Shown piece by piece: positions 15,844 through 22,950 of a stretch of DNA of 33,086 bases (position 1 is the first letter of the stretch; each line of letters starts with the position of its first letter). Position numbers and translations under genes: made by a program. The notes under the pieces were generated by a model, which did no database searches, was not told where the DNA came from, and saw only the letters and a program-made list of their open reading frames with translations. The stretch comes from an uncultured Oscillospiraceae bacterium (lineage in GTDB: Bacteria; Bacillota; Clostridia; Oscillospirales; Ruminococcaceae), in assembly GCA_904396495.1 (NCBI GenBank), contig CAJFOJ010000021.1, positions 1 through 33,086 on the forward strand, given 5' to 3'.

Positions 15844-16873
15844 CCATGTGATTTTTGAGAAAATCCGAAGGCTTATAAAAGAAAGAACTCCCTGCCCTGA
15901 ACTGATACCGCTGTTCAAAAAACACAAATGCCTCTACCTGCAAACTCTCGCCGGGGACAAAGAGGCCCTGATGGACATCCAGCTTACAAAGGCGGCCATC
16001 GCTGCCCGCTTTCAAACCTGTGAGCCCGTTTTTGCAAAGCTCCGCCAAATCCCCTATGCCGTCATCAAAGGGGCCGTTTTGTCCCAGGACGCATATGGCG
16101 CCCCGTTTTTGCGGAAATCCGGCGACATTGACCTGCTCACCTCCCGGGAATACGTGGACATGATAAAAGGCGTTTTGTTGGAACACGGATTTATCCAGGG
16201 AAGGGTTACGGAGGAGGGGCTCATCCCCTTTTCCAGAAAAGAGCTGCTCTTCCAAACCGCCATGAGCCATCAGACGGCGCCATTTGTCAAAAAAATATTT
16301 AATCCCCTTTGTCCATATGTGAACGTGGACGTCAACCTGGACATCCTTTGGGGGGAAAGCAATCAAGATACCAACATGGGCTACGTGTTGGCGCACACAA
16401 TCGAAACAGAAATCGCAGGGGTGTCGGCAAAAAGGCTTACACCGGAGATGTCCTTTCTCTCCCTTTGCCTCCACCACTATAAGGACATGAATTCCCTCTA
16501 CCTTTTGTATGAGGGAGGATTGGGGCTTCACCTTTTTTGCGACCTCTATTTTGCCTTTCAGAATCTGCCTTTGGATGCTGACCTTCTACGAGAACAAAGC
16601 GAAGTTTTATCTGTTGCCCCTTATCTGTATTACTGTCTTTTCTACACCAATGAGGTATTTGACGATCCCAATTTAAAGGCCTTTCTGAAAAACTGGGAAG
16701 GATATCGGGATGACCGACTGCTTGACAGCTTTGGATTAACTGATACCGAGCGAAAAACATGGCCGATTCCTTTTACAGAGCGGCTCTTCACAGATGACAT
16801 CCGCCCCCTGATAGACGAGCTGCTGGACGATAAAGACAGGGAAAAAATCGCTTTAAATGAGCGGTTAATGTGA
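15836..16873 (+). CDS. Nucleotidyltransferase-family protein (NTP_transf_5)
   Basis: 345 residues, no membrane segment. Family features: VIKGAVLSQDAYG (77-89), then R93-K-S-G-D97-I-D99-L-L, the metal-binding Asp-x-Asp of the Pol-beta-type nucleotidyltransferase fold, followed by VNVDVNLDILWG. The second half (LSLCLHHYKDM onward) is helical. NTP_transf_5 proteins are frequent in lasso-peptide, exosortase-type and surface-modification gene sets, but their reactions are mostly unproven. A transfer of a nucleotidyl group to the peptide, or to the carrier-bound group, is inference. ATG 15836 overlaps the upstream stop by 8 bp. Last gene of the operon; terminator 53 bp after the stop. Confidence 0.82.
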   Translation: MNNHVIFEKIRRLIKERTPCPELIPLFKKHKCLYLQTLAGDKEALMDIQLTKAAIAARFQTCEPVFAKLRQIPYAVIKGAVLSQDAYGAPFLRKSGDIDLLTSREYVDMIKGVLLEHGFIQGRVTEEGLIPFSRKELLFQTAMSHQTAPFVKKIFNPLCPYVNVDVNLDILWGESNQDTNMGYVLAHTIETEIAGVSAKRLTPEMSFLSLCLHHYKDMNSLYLLYEGGLGLHLFCDLYFAFQNLPLDADLLREQSEVLSVAPYLYYCLFYTNEVFDDPNLKAFLKNWEGYRDDRLLDSFGLTDTERKTWPIPFTERLFTDDIRPLIDELLDDKDREKIALNERLM

Positions 16874-16925
16874 CGGCAATCAGCCGGCTCCATCTTATGT
16901 ACCCGCTTTAAGGGTAAATTATTTT

Positions 16926-16957
16926 AGCCGGAGGCGCAACCGCCTCCGGCTCTCTCT
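16926..16957 (+). terminator. Terminator of the radical SAM operon
   Basis: AGCCGGAGGCG (16926-16936) pairs perfectly with CGCCTCCGGCT (16941-16951), loop CAAC, then a pyrimidine-rich tail. It closes the five-gene unit. Confidence 0.85.
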
Positions 16958-17010
16958 TTCTGTGTAGAGTTGGGACAGGAAAGCCCTCTAATACAAACTG
17001 CTTTCCAAAG

Positions 17011-17718
17011 TTACTCTAAAATTCTCCCGTCTGTGGAAATGGTCACCACCTGCCAGGGGATAAACTTGCCGCTCTGTTGCAGCGCCCGCTTGGCCGCCTG
17101 CTCGATTCCGCCGCAGCAGGGCACCTCCATCCGGACGACGGTGACGCTTTTGATATCATTTTGGGCGAGAATCGCCGTCAGCTTGTCGGCGTAATCCCCT
17201 TCGTCCAGCTTGGGACAGCCGATTAGGGTGATCCGGTTGCGGATAAACTTCTGATGGAAGTCCCCGTATGCGTAAGCGGTACAATCCGCCGCAATGAGTA
17301 AGTTTGCCCCGTCAAAATACGGCGCGTTTATCGGGGCCAACTTAATCTGCACCGGCCACTGGCCCAACATGCTCTCCACCTCGGCGGCGGGAGAAGAGCT
17401 GACACCAGTAGCTTCCCGGCGGATGGCTTTGGAGTTGGAACCGGGGCAACCGCAGGGCAATGGGGCTTTTTGTCCCTCTTTTTTGGCCATTGCGGCTTTG
17501 ACTGCCGCTTCGTCGTAGGCAGCCGCCTCCCGCTCCTCAAAGGTGATAGCCCCCGTGGGGCAGACCGGCAGACAGTCTCCCAACCCGTCGCAGTAATCGT
17601 CCCGCAAAAGCTTCGCCTTGCCGTTTACCATGCCAATGGCCCCTTCGTGACAGGCTTTAGCGCACAGTCCGCAGCCGTTGCATTTTTCCTCGTCAATTCG
17701 GATAATTTTTCTGAGCAT
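17011..17718 (-). CDS. Ferredoxin-type iron-sulfur protein with C-terminal extension
   Basis: 235 residues. The N-terminal 60 residues carry two ferredoxin motifs. The first is standard (C13-x2-C16-x2-C19-x3-C23). The second has only C43, C49 and C53; the usual second Cys is Leu46, so the cluster may be [3Fe-4S] or use another ligand. Further Cys lie at PCGCPG (C89, C91) and VPCCGG near the C-terminus and could bind another cofactor. The remaining sequence resembles the long ferredoxins found beside Hcp or Crp/Fnr genes in clostridia; function likely is electron transfer in nitrosative or redox stress, by context only. ATG 17716-17718 follows GGGAGG. Divergent from the Crp/Fnr gene. Confidence 0.8.
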   Translation of the reverse strand: MLRKIIRIDEEKCNGCGLCAKACHEGAIGMVNGKAKLLRDDYCDGLGDCLPVCPTGAITFEEREAAAYDEAAVKAAMAKKEGQKAPLPCGCPGSNSKAIRREATGVSSSPAAEVESMLGQWPVQIKLAPINAPYFDGANLLIAADCTAYAYGDFHQKFIRNRITLIGCPKLDEGDYADKLTAILAQNDIKSVTVVRMEVPCCGGIEQAAKRALQQSGKFIPWQVVTISTDGRILE

Positions 17719-17822
17719 CTATAAATTCCTCCCAAAATTTTAAAGGCTGTCATACTTTGTGCAGTTTCTGGCAATGCTGTGGATAGATGCAGCTATACTT
17801 TTGGCCCCATCCGCACATCACC

Positions 17823-17851
17823 TTGACTTGCTGAATTGATTTTACTATAAT
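17823..17851 (+). promoter_or_regulatory. Promoter of the Crp/Fnr gene at 17893
   Basis: TTGACT (17823-17828), 17-nt spacer, TATAAT (17846-17851); start predicted near 17858. Confidence 0.75.
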
Positions 17852-17892
17852 GAAAAGAAATAATCCGTTGTTTTTCCAACGAAAGGATGGTT

Positions 17893-18552
17893 ATGCTCAA
17901 ATTTAAGCAAATTTTATTAGATACTCCCCTGTTCGCCGGAATCTCCGGACAGGATTTGGAGCAAATGTTTTCCTGCCTCGACGCCCAGGTTATCTCTTAT
18001 CAAAAAAATGAGGCGGTTTTTCTCGAAGGAGACAAAGTGCGTTTTATTGGGCTGGTGCTGTCGGGAAAAATCCAGGTGATCCGGGAGGATTACTATGGAA
18101 ACCGCAATATCGTAGCAAATCTGGGCCCCCAAGAAATTTTTGCTGAGACTTTTGCCTGCGCCGGGGTGCCGTCCGTCCCTGTCAGTGTGTTTGCCGCCGA
18201 AAAGAGCGAAGTTTTGCGGCTCGACTGCAAAAAAATCCTCTCCCCCTGCCCCAATAGCTGCGGCTTTCACAGAAAGCTCATCGAAAATCTTCTTCAGGTC
18301 ATGGCTCGAAAAAATCTTTATCTCAGCAACAAGCTGGATCTCCTCTCCCAGCGCACCACCCGGGAAAAGCTTTTGGCCTACCTATCTGGCGAGGCCAAAA
18401 AGGCGGGCCAAAACGAATTTTCCATCCCCTTTAACCGCCAGGAACTGGCCGACTATTTGGGAGTGGAACGCAGCGCTATGTCCGCCCAACTAGGCCGTAT
18501 GCGGGACGAGGGGATGTTAGAGTTTCATAAAAACCATTTTAGGCTGTTATAG
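17893..18552 (+). CDS. Crp/Fnr-family transcription regulator
   Basis: 219 residues from ATG 17893; ATG 17887 is also in frame but touches the ribosome site GAAAGG, so the second ATG is preferred. The N-terminal cyclic-nucleotide-like beta barrel (LFAGISGQDLEQMF, FLEGDKVRFIGLVLSGKIQVI) is followed by a long helix and a winged helix (FSIPFNRQELADYLGVERSAMSAQLGRMRDEGM), the usual Crp/Fnr order. Several Cys (FSC, FAC, SPCPNSC) occur in the sensor part but not in the Fnr N-terminal cluster pattern. Divergent from the ferredoxin gene, which it probably controls. Confidence 0.88.
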   Translation: MLKFKQILLDTPLFAGISGQDLEQMFSCLDAQVISYQKNEAVFLEGDKVRFIGLVLSGKIQVIREDYYGNRNIVANLGPQEIFAETFACAGVPSVPVSVFAAEKSEVLRLDCKKILSPCPNSCGFHRKLIENLLQVMARKNLYLSNKLDLLSQRTTREKLLAYLSGEAKKAGQNEFSIPFNRQELADYLGVERSAMSAQLGRMRDEGMLEFHKNHFRLL

Positions 18553-18626
18553 CGCCTGTGCCTAAAATAAAACCGGCAGCCTTTTTCAGGAAAGATATCA
18601 TCAATCGCCTTTGAGTCAAAAGCAGC

Positions 18627-18661
18627 AAAACCGCCTGGGAATTGAATCCCCAGGCGGTTTT
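18627..18661. terminator. Bidirectional terminator between convergent genes
   Basis: AAAACCGCCTGGG (18627-18639) pairs perfectly with CCCAGGCGGTTTT (18649-18661). It separates the Crp/Fnr gene (plus) from deoR (minus). Confidence 0.85.
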
Positions 18662-18682
18662 CTTACGATTTATCCGTTGAAA

Positions 18683-19477
18683 TCAATGGGCCAGAATGAC
18701 CTCTACCCCCAATTTTTGCAGGCTCTCCACCGCTTCCCGATTCGCTCCTTCGTTCGTGACGCATTTGTCGATGCAATCCGGCGACGAAACATGGTAAAAT
18801 CCCTCGTGGCCGAACTTCTGGCTGTCCGCCACCACGATGACCTCCCTGGAGCGTTCCATCATCATCCGATCGAGGGAAGCCTCCTCGGCGTGGAAGGTGG
18901 TAATCCCTGTCTGATCCCCGCAGATGCCACTGACCGAAAGGATGGTTTTGTCGGCCTTGTAACAGCGAAGCTGATCCAGCGCCTCATTCCCGTACAAAAA
19001 CAGGTACTGGTTGTTGATATCGCCGCCCAAGAGCTTTACCCGGAAGGAAGGGACATCCCCTAACTCGATAGCGATATAAATGGAGTTTGTCACGATATTC
19101 AAGTTGTTTTTCTTTTTCAGTTCCAAAGCGGTGTAAAAAGTGGTGGTGCCGGAGTTGATAAAAACCGTCTCCCCTTCCCGCACCATGGCGGCGGTAGCGG
19201 TGGCAATTCGCTTTTTCAAGTCGGCGTTTTCCCCTTTGCAGCGTTCAAAATAGGCGCCGTGGAGATTGCCGGAAAAAGCGGTTTTCAAGGTGGCGCCGCC
19301 CTGAATCCGCTCTAAACGCCCGGTTTTTTCCAGTTCGTCCAGATCGTTGCGGATGGTGACGACAGTTGTCCCCAAAATCTTGCTCAGTTCGGAAATTCTG
19401 ACCTTTCCGTCCCGTTCTAAAAGCTCCAGTATTTTTTTGCGGCGGGCGTCAATTTTTAAGCCGTTAGATTGGGGCAT
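18683..19477 (-). CDS. DeoR-family sugar-phosphate-responsive regulator
   Basis: 264 residues from ATG 19475-19477, which follows ACGAGGTGAAG; the ORF is open 27 codons further but without a ribosome site. An N-terminal DeoR helix-turn-helix (RRKKILELLERDGKVRISELSKILGTTVVTIRNDLDELEKTGRLERIQGGA) precedes a DeoRC effector domain (INSGTTTFYTALEL, TNSIYIAIEL, LLGGDINNQYLFLYG), which binds a phosphorylated sugar in known members. It is the last gene of the TPI-yjbQ-hxlB-rpe operon and probably represses it; candidate sites are the repeats at 22433-22517. Confidence 0.9.
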   Translation of the reverse strand: MPQSNGLKIDARRKKILELLERDGKVRISELSKILGTTVVTIRNDLDELEKTGRLERIQGGATLKTAFSGNLHGAYFERCKGENADLKKRIATATAAMVREGETVFINSGTTTFYTALELKKKNNLNIVTNSIYIAIELGDVPSFRVKLLGGDINNQYLFLYGNEALDQLRCYKADKTILSVSGICGDQTGITTFHAEEASLDRMMMERSREVIVVADSQKFGHEGFYHVSSPDCIDKCVTNEGANREAVESLQKLGVEVILAH

Positions 19478-19649
19478 TTTCTTCACCTCGTTTGATTTAT
19501 GACTTGTAATGGAACAATTTTGCCGGCGCAAGAACAAAATGCACTGCACAGCTGGCATTCAGCCAACGGCCTCACCTGCATCAGCAACAGCGTTTTTACA
19601 CATTCCTTCCAGCACGGCAAACGCCGCGCAGATTTATCTTATTATACAA

Positions 19650-20291
19650 CTATCCGCGCAGCAGTTCAAGTGCTACTTTCCGATCCCTGGCGCGGAATAC
19701 CGAGCTGCCCGCCACCAGAATATCCGCCCCGGCCTCCCGGCAGAGAGGCGCGGTTTTAGGGTTCACTCCACCGTCCACGCTGATAAGGAAATGGGCGTTT
19801 TTCTTATTTCTCAGGGCGCTGGCCTCCCTAATACGGGGTACGGCCTCCGGCATAAAGGGCTGCCCGCCAAAGCCGGGTTCAATACTCATAATAAGCAGGA
19901 TATCCAACACCCCCGCCCAAGGCTCCAACACTGAAACCGGCGTTTTGGGACAGAGGGCGACGCCGAACTTGACGTTTTCCTCCCGGCAGGTTTTAGCGAT
20001 TTCGTCGAGGGTGTCTGTGGCCTCGTAATGGACGGTGACGCCGTCGGCTCCCTCCCGGATGAAAGGGTCGAGAAACCGCTCCGGTTTTTCGATCATCAGG
20101 TGTACATCGAAAAAAAGTCGGCTGTTTTTGCGGATGCCGGACAGGATGTTATATCCAAAGGAGAGGTTGGGGACAAACATCCCGTCCATCACATCAATGT
20201 GGAGATACTCGGCGCCTGCCTGCTCCACTTGGGCGATTTCTTCATCCAGGCGTCCGGCGTTGGCGGCAAATAGCGACGGTGACAAAATCAT
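19650..20291 (-). CDS. rpe: Ribulose-phosphate 3-epimerase
   Basis: 213 residues, the standard length. A cytoplasmic TIM barrel that interconverts D-ribulose 5-phosphate and D-xylulose 5-phosphate. Metal and catalytic positions are in place: H31 and D33 in HIDVMDG, H64 in DVHLMIEKP, and D173 in SVDGG; the phosphate loop GFGGQPF is at 140-146. Allulose-6-phosphate epimerase (AlsE) belongs to the same family and cannot be excluded from the sequence, given the hexulose-phosphate isomerase next door. ATG 20291 follows AAGGAATG. Fourth gene of the operon, behind a possible attenuating hairpin. Confidence 0.9.
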   Translation of the reverse strand: MILSPSLFAANAGRLDEEIAQVEQAGAEYLHIDVMDGMFVPNLSFGYNILSGIRKNSRLFFDVHLMIEKPERFLDPFIREGADGVTVHYEATDTLDEIAKTCREENVKFGVALCPKTPVSVLEPWAGVLDILLIMSIEPGFGGQPFMPEAVPRIREASALRNKKNAHFLISVDGGVNPKTAPLCREAGADILVAGSSVFRARDRKVALELLRG

Positions 20292-20329
20292 GGAAGTTCA
20301 TTCCTTTCAGGGCACCGCCGTCCGGCGGC

Positions 20330-20379
20330 AAAAAATAAACGGAAAGGGTTTCTCCAAAAAAGTTTCCGGGAGAAAACCC
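20330..20379 (-). terminator. Possible attenuator between hxlB-like gene and rpe
   Basis: On the minus strand GGGTTTTCTCC (20379-20369) pairs with GGAGAAACCC (20355-20346), one bulge, followed at a short distance by TTTATTTTTT (20339-20330). A second GC-rich hairpin follows near 20311-20328. Partial termination would lower rpe and deoR relative to the first three genes. Confidence 0.4.
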
Positions 20380-20393
20380 CTCAGACGGATTTT

Positions 20394-20948
20394 CTATTCT
20401 AAATTGGCGTGGAGGTTCAACGCCCCGGACAGAGGAATTCCCATCTGCCGGGCCAAAGCAACCACCATGCCGTCCAGCAGGATCAGGAGGCTCTGCTCAA
20501 AGGAACTGCCCCCTGGCTGCCAGGAAACTTTACCGTCCTCGACCTGATTGGTAGCGGCGGGGATGACCAGAATGGAATCGGCGAGTTTGCCAATGGACGA
20601 ATTTTCGTAAATGGTCAGCACGTCGAGCCCGGCGCCCGCCTTTTTGGCCTTTTCGGCCACAACTTTCAAGGTAGCGGTTTCGCCGGAAGCAGTGCCAATC
20701 AGCAGCAGATCGCCTTTGCCGATGGCGGGGGTGACGGTTTCACCCACCACATAGGCCACAAAGCCCAGATGCATCAGCCTCATGGCAAAAGCGCGCATCA
20801 TCAAAAGGGAGCGGCCCGCTCCCGCCACAAACACCCGGTTTGCCTTACTGATATCCGAGCAGATGAGCTCTGCTTTTTGCGGATCGACAGCGGCTAAAAT
20901 GTCCCGCAGATCGTCGAGGATACGGGCGGCGTTTTGCAAAGGTTCCAT
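20394..20948 (-). CDS. hxlB: 6-phospho-3-hexuloisomerase-like SIS-domain protein
   Basis: 184 residues, the size of PHI. PHI interconverts D-arabino-3-hexulose 6-phosphate and fructose 6-phosphate. The protein matches PHI throughout: VFVAGAGRSLLMMRAFAMRLMHLGF (about 39-63), VGETVTPAIGKGDLLLIGTASGET, SSFEQSLLILLD, and the terminal HANLE, a PHI hallmark. The usual partner, hexulose-6-phosphate synthase (HxlA), is absent from the window, so formaldehyde fixation is not supported; the enzyme may handle another ketohexose phosphate. ATG 20948 follows AAAGGATG. Confidence 0.8.
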   Translation of the reverse strand: MEPLQNAARILDDLRDILAAVDPQKAELICSDISKANRVFVAGAGRSLLMMRAFAMRLMHLGFVAYVVGETVTPAIGKGDLLLIGTASGETATLKVVAEKAKKAGAGLDVLTIYENSSIGKLADSILVIPAATNQVEDGKVSWQPGGSSFEQSLLILLDGMVVALARQMGIPLSGALNLHANLE

Positions 20949-21087
20949 TTCATCGTCATCCTTTCTGGAAAATTCAGGATTTGAGCCTGATCTACCGAAG
21001 AGTCCACCGCCTTTGGCTCAGGAGAATAAGCGGCCGGGTGGGCAGGCGTTGGAAATACCTGCCCCCTCCGCCGCAAAATTGAGGAAA

Positions 21088-21585
21088 TTACTCGCCAATG
21101 ATCTGCACCTGCACCTGACGGGGACGGGCGCGGACCTGATCCCAGTCGATGAAGTAAACGTAGCCAAACTGTCCGAGATCCATCTCGCCGTCGGCGATAA
21201 CAATGCTCTCGCTGCGGCCAAAAAAGACGGAGCGGAGATGGGCGTCGGTGTTCAGCGAAGCGTAAGGCTCGTCGCCAACTGTGTAAGCAAATTCGATGTG
21301 CTTCTCGCCGGGATGGAGATACTGGCCTTCATAGCGGCAGGTAGGGACAAGCTTTTCCATGATGTTGCACAAATCCTGTTGCAAAAATTCCAACCCGAAA
21401 TAGGTGTGATCGTGGGAGCACTCCTGCACCATGACCGAGCAGGTTGTGTGATGGGAGTAAACGACGCAAATGCCGTCTTTTACGCCGGATTCCTTGACGA
21501 TTTCCTTCACCTGTTTGGTGACGTCGTGAAAAGTGGGGTGCAGGCCCTCAGACTGTACATCAATTGCTTTGCGGTAAACTTTCAT
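21088..21585 (-). CDS. yjbQ: YjbQ family protein (UPF0047)
   Basis: 165 residues from ATG 21583-21585, which follows GGAGGAAA; the longer ORF from 21666 starts within the upstream spacer. Family signature: CVVYSHHTTCSVMVQE, HPGEKHIEFAYTVGDEPYASLNTDAHLRS and the tail FGRSESIVIADGEMDLG. YjbQ of E. coli has promiscuous thiamin-phosphate-synthase activity, but the physiological role is unsettled. Its place inside a sugar-phosphate operon argues for a role tied to phosphorylated sugar metabolism, by context only. Second gene of the operon, 82 bp after the TPI-like gene. Confidence 0.85.
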   Translation of the reverse strand: MKVYRKAIDVQSEGLHPTFHDVTKQVKEIVKESGVKDGICVVYSHHTTCSVMVQECSHDHTYFGLEFLQQDLCNIMEKLVPTCRYEGQYLHPGEKHIEFAYTVGDEPYASLNTDAHLRSVFFGRSESIVIADGEMDLGQFGYVYFIDWDQVRARPRQVQVQIIGE

Positions 21586-21667
21586 AATAATTTCCTCCAA
21601 ACCTCTAAATTTTTCAAATAGAAAAAATATGTAATATAAAATTCCATTTACTTTCCAAAAGGACAAC

Positions 21668-22372
21668 TTACTTAGACATCCTTTCGTCCCAGGCCTCCCG
21701 GGCCGCCTGTAACATCTCGTTTACAATAGCCCGTTTATCCTTGGCGCAAGCCACTGCGCTGGACGAGCCCGAAGCGTCGGCCCCCTCTTTGATGACGTTA
21801 TACACATCCTGCCCGCAGGAAATTCCCGCGCCGATAAGGACGTAGATGTCCGGGTTAATGGAGCGGATAGCGTCCACCGAAGTATGGATATAGGAAAGGT
21901 CGCTGGCTTTTCCGGTGCCGATGAGATCGTTGGGCTCTGCTGTGATGACCGTCGGGGCCAGCAGAGCTGCCGCCTTGGCTTCCACCGTGGAATCGGAGCA
22001 GATGAGCGTCAGCATGTTGAGCTCATTGGCCCTGTCCATGGTGTTTTTCAGGGTCAGATAGGAAAGCTGTTTTTCCACGTGGTTTAACATGACCCCGTCG
22101 GCGCCTGCCGCACGAACCGATTCCGGCAGGATGTTGGCAAGCCCTCTACCCACAGGGATCGGATCCATAGAGGGCGCGAACACGATGAGGTTTTCGGTAG
22201 CCTCCGCCACCCGCCTAATATCGGGGAAGGGGGTGGTAAAAATCACCTGAACGCCGTATTTTTTGGACGCTTCCTCCGCAATCAGCGCCAATTCCAGAAC
22301 CTCGTCGCCGTAGAGGTACTGCTTGGGGCCGATTTCGAAAAACGGCGGCTTTAACAAACGCTTGGTATACAC
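21668..22372 (-). CDS. Triose-phosphate-isomerase-like protein, short archaeal-type
   Basis: 234 residues, near the short archaeal-type TPI (about 225) and shorter than the bacterial enzyme (about 250). Seen: Lys17 in IGPKQY at the position of the catalytic Lys, GVMLNHVEKQL with His98, ITAEPNDLIGTG with the catalytic-type Glu146, and GAGISCGQDVYNVIKEGADASGSSSA as the phosphate loop. The usual Asn before the Lys is missing. Paralogous TPI-like enzymes in sugar operons can act on other ketose phosphates, for example erythrulose phosphate, so the substrate is open. Start is GTG (22370-22372) behind AAGGAGTGA. First gene of the operon; promoter at 22422-22450. Confidence 0.75.
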   Translation of the reverse strand: MYTKRLLKPPFFEIGPKQYLYGDEVLELALIAEEASKKYGVQVIFTTPFPDIRRVAEATENLIVFAPSMDPIPVGRGLANILPESVRAAGADGVMLNHVEKQLSYLTLKNTMDRANELNMLTLICSDSTVEAKAAALLAPTVITAEPNDLIGTGKASDLSYIHTSVDAIRSINPDIYVLIGAGISCGQDVYNVIKEGADASGSSSAVACAKDKRAIVNEMLQAAREAWDERMSK

Positions 22373-22421
22373 AAAATCACTCCTTTTTAAATTGGAATAA
22401 ACGATGCTTCTTCTTACCTAA

Positions 22422-22450
22422 AGAATACATCTTATTTTCTTAAATGTCAA
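22422..22450 (-). promoter_or_regulatory. Promoter of the TPI-yjbQ-hxlB-rpe-deoR operon
   Basis: Minus strand: TTGACA (22450-22445), 17-nt spacer, TATTCT (22427-22422), about 50 nt from the GTG start. Confidence 0.75.
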
Positions 22451-22517
22451 CTATATTTTCTATTTATTTTCAATAATATTTCTATAAAGCAAAATATTAT
22501 TTTCTAAAAAGAAAATA
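22433..22517. promoter_or_regulatory. AGAAAATA-type repeat array, candidate DeoR operator
   Basis: On the plus strand TATTTTC(T/A) occurs at 22433-22440, 22454-22461, 22465-22472 and 22498-22505, and its inverse AGAAAATA at 22510-22517. The last two form an inverted repeat around AAAA. One copy lies between the -35 and -10 boxes and another directly upstream of the -35. DeoR proteins commonly bind several such short repeats. Confidence 0.55.
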
Positions 22518-22669
22518 TTGGGCAAAAATTGAGAGGCGAAAGGCTGATTGGAAACGGATTGATCGTCGCCGCTTCTCCCATCGACTATCATAAAAAATAC
22601 TTTATATGGGGACTATATCCCTTTAATCATCCCGACTTTTTGCTGTATCATGTGACTGAGGTGATCAAT

Positions 22670-22912
22670 ATGAGCTTTAGAAGGCTCCTTGATTTACGGA
22701 AAAAGAAAAAATTGACCCAGAAAGAGGTGGGAAAATACTTAAAAATCAGTCGACAAACCTATTCTTTGTATGAAACCGGGAAACGCGATCTTACCTCTGA
22801 TATCCTTATGGCATTGGCAACCATTTATCATGTCAGTACCGATTACCTGGTGGAACCGACCGACGACCCGACTCCTTATCCCCGGGCAAACCAAGATAAA
22901 AAGCGTGACTGA
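22670..22912 (+). CDS. XRE-family helix-turn-helix regulator (paralogue of 8628-8861)
   Basis: 80 residues from ATG 22670, which follows GAGGTGAT; the longer ORF upstream lacks a ribosome site. One Cro/C1-type domain: LLDLRKKKKLTQKEVGKYLKISRQTYSLYETGKRDLTSDILMALATIYHVSTDYLVEPTDD, then PTPYP and a basic tail. It shares layout and tail with the protein at 8628-8861. It lies alone on the plus strand between two minus-strand sugar operons, with its own terminator overlapping its stop. Target unknown. Confidence 0.88.
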   Translation: MSFRRLLDLRKKKKLTQKEVGKYLKISRQTYSLYETGKRDLTSDILMALATIYHVSTDYLVEPTDDPTPYPRANQDKKRD

Positions 22913-22937
22913 CGTATCGTCGGCCACGCTTTTTATC
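22895..22937. terminator. Bidirectional terminator between XRE gene and HPr-EI gene
   Basis: GATAAAAAGCGTG (22895-22907) pairs perfectly with CACGCTTTTTATC (22925-22937). The left arm contains the last XRE codons. T-rich on both strands, it ends both convergent genes. Confidence 0.8.
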
Positions 22938-22950
22938 TATCCGGGAGACA

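Noticed and set aside
15761-16531. 256-codon minus-strand ORF
   Set aside because: Antisense to the nucleotidyltransferase gene; no ribosome site or domain.
12143-16873. Lasso-peptide biosynthesis cluster
   Set aside because: HprK-like, PqqD and nucleotidyltransferase proteins fit, but the asparagine-synthetase-like cyclase and the transglutaminase-like protease are missing.
18683-20291. Formaldehyde fixation (ribulose monophosphate) pathway
   Set aside because: Only a PHI-like isomerase is present; the hexulose-phosphate synthase HxlA is not in the window.
20782-21621. 279-codon plus-strand ORF
   Set aside because: Antisense to yjbQ and hxlB-like genes with clear family matches.
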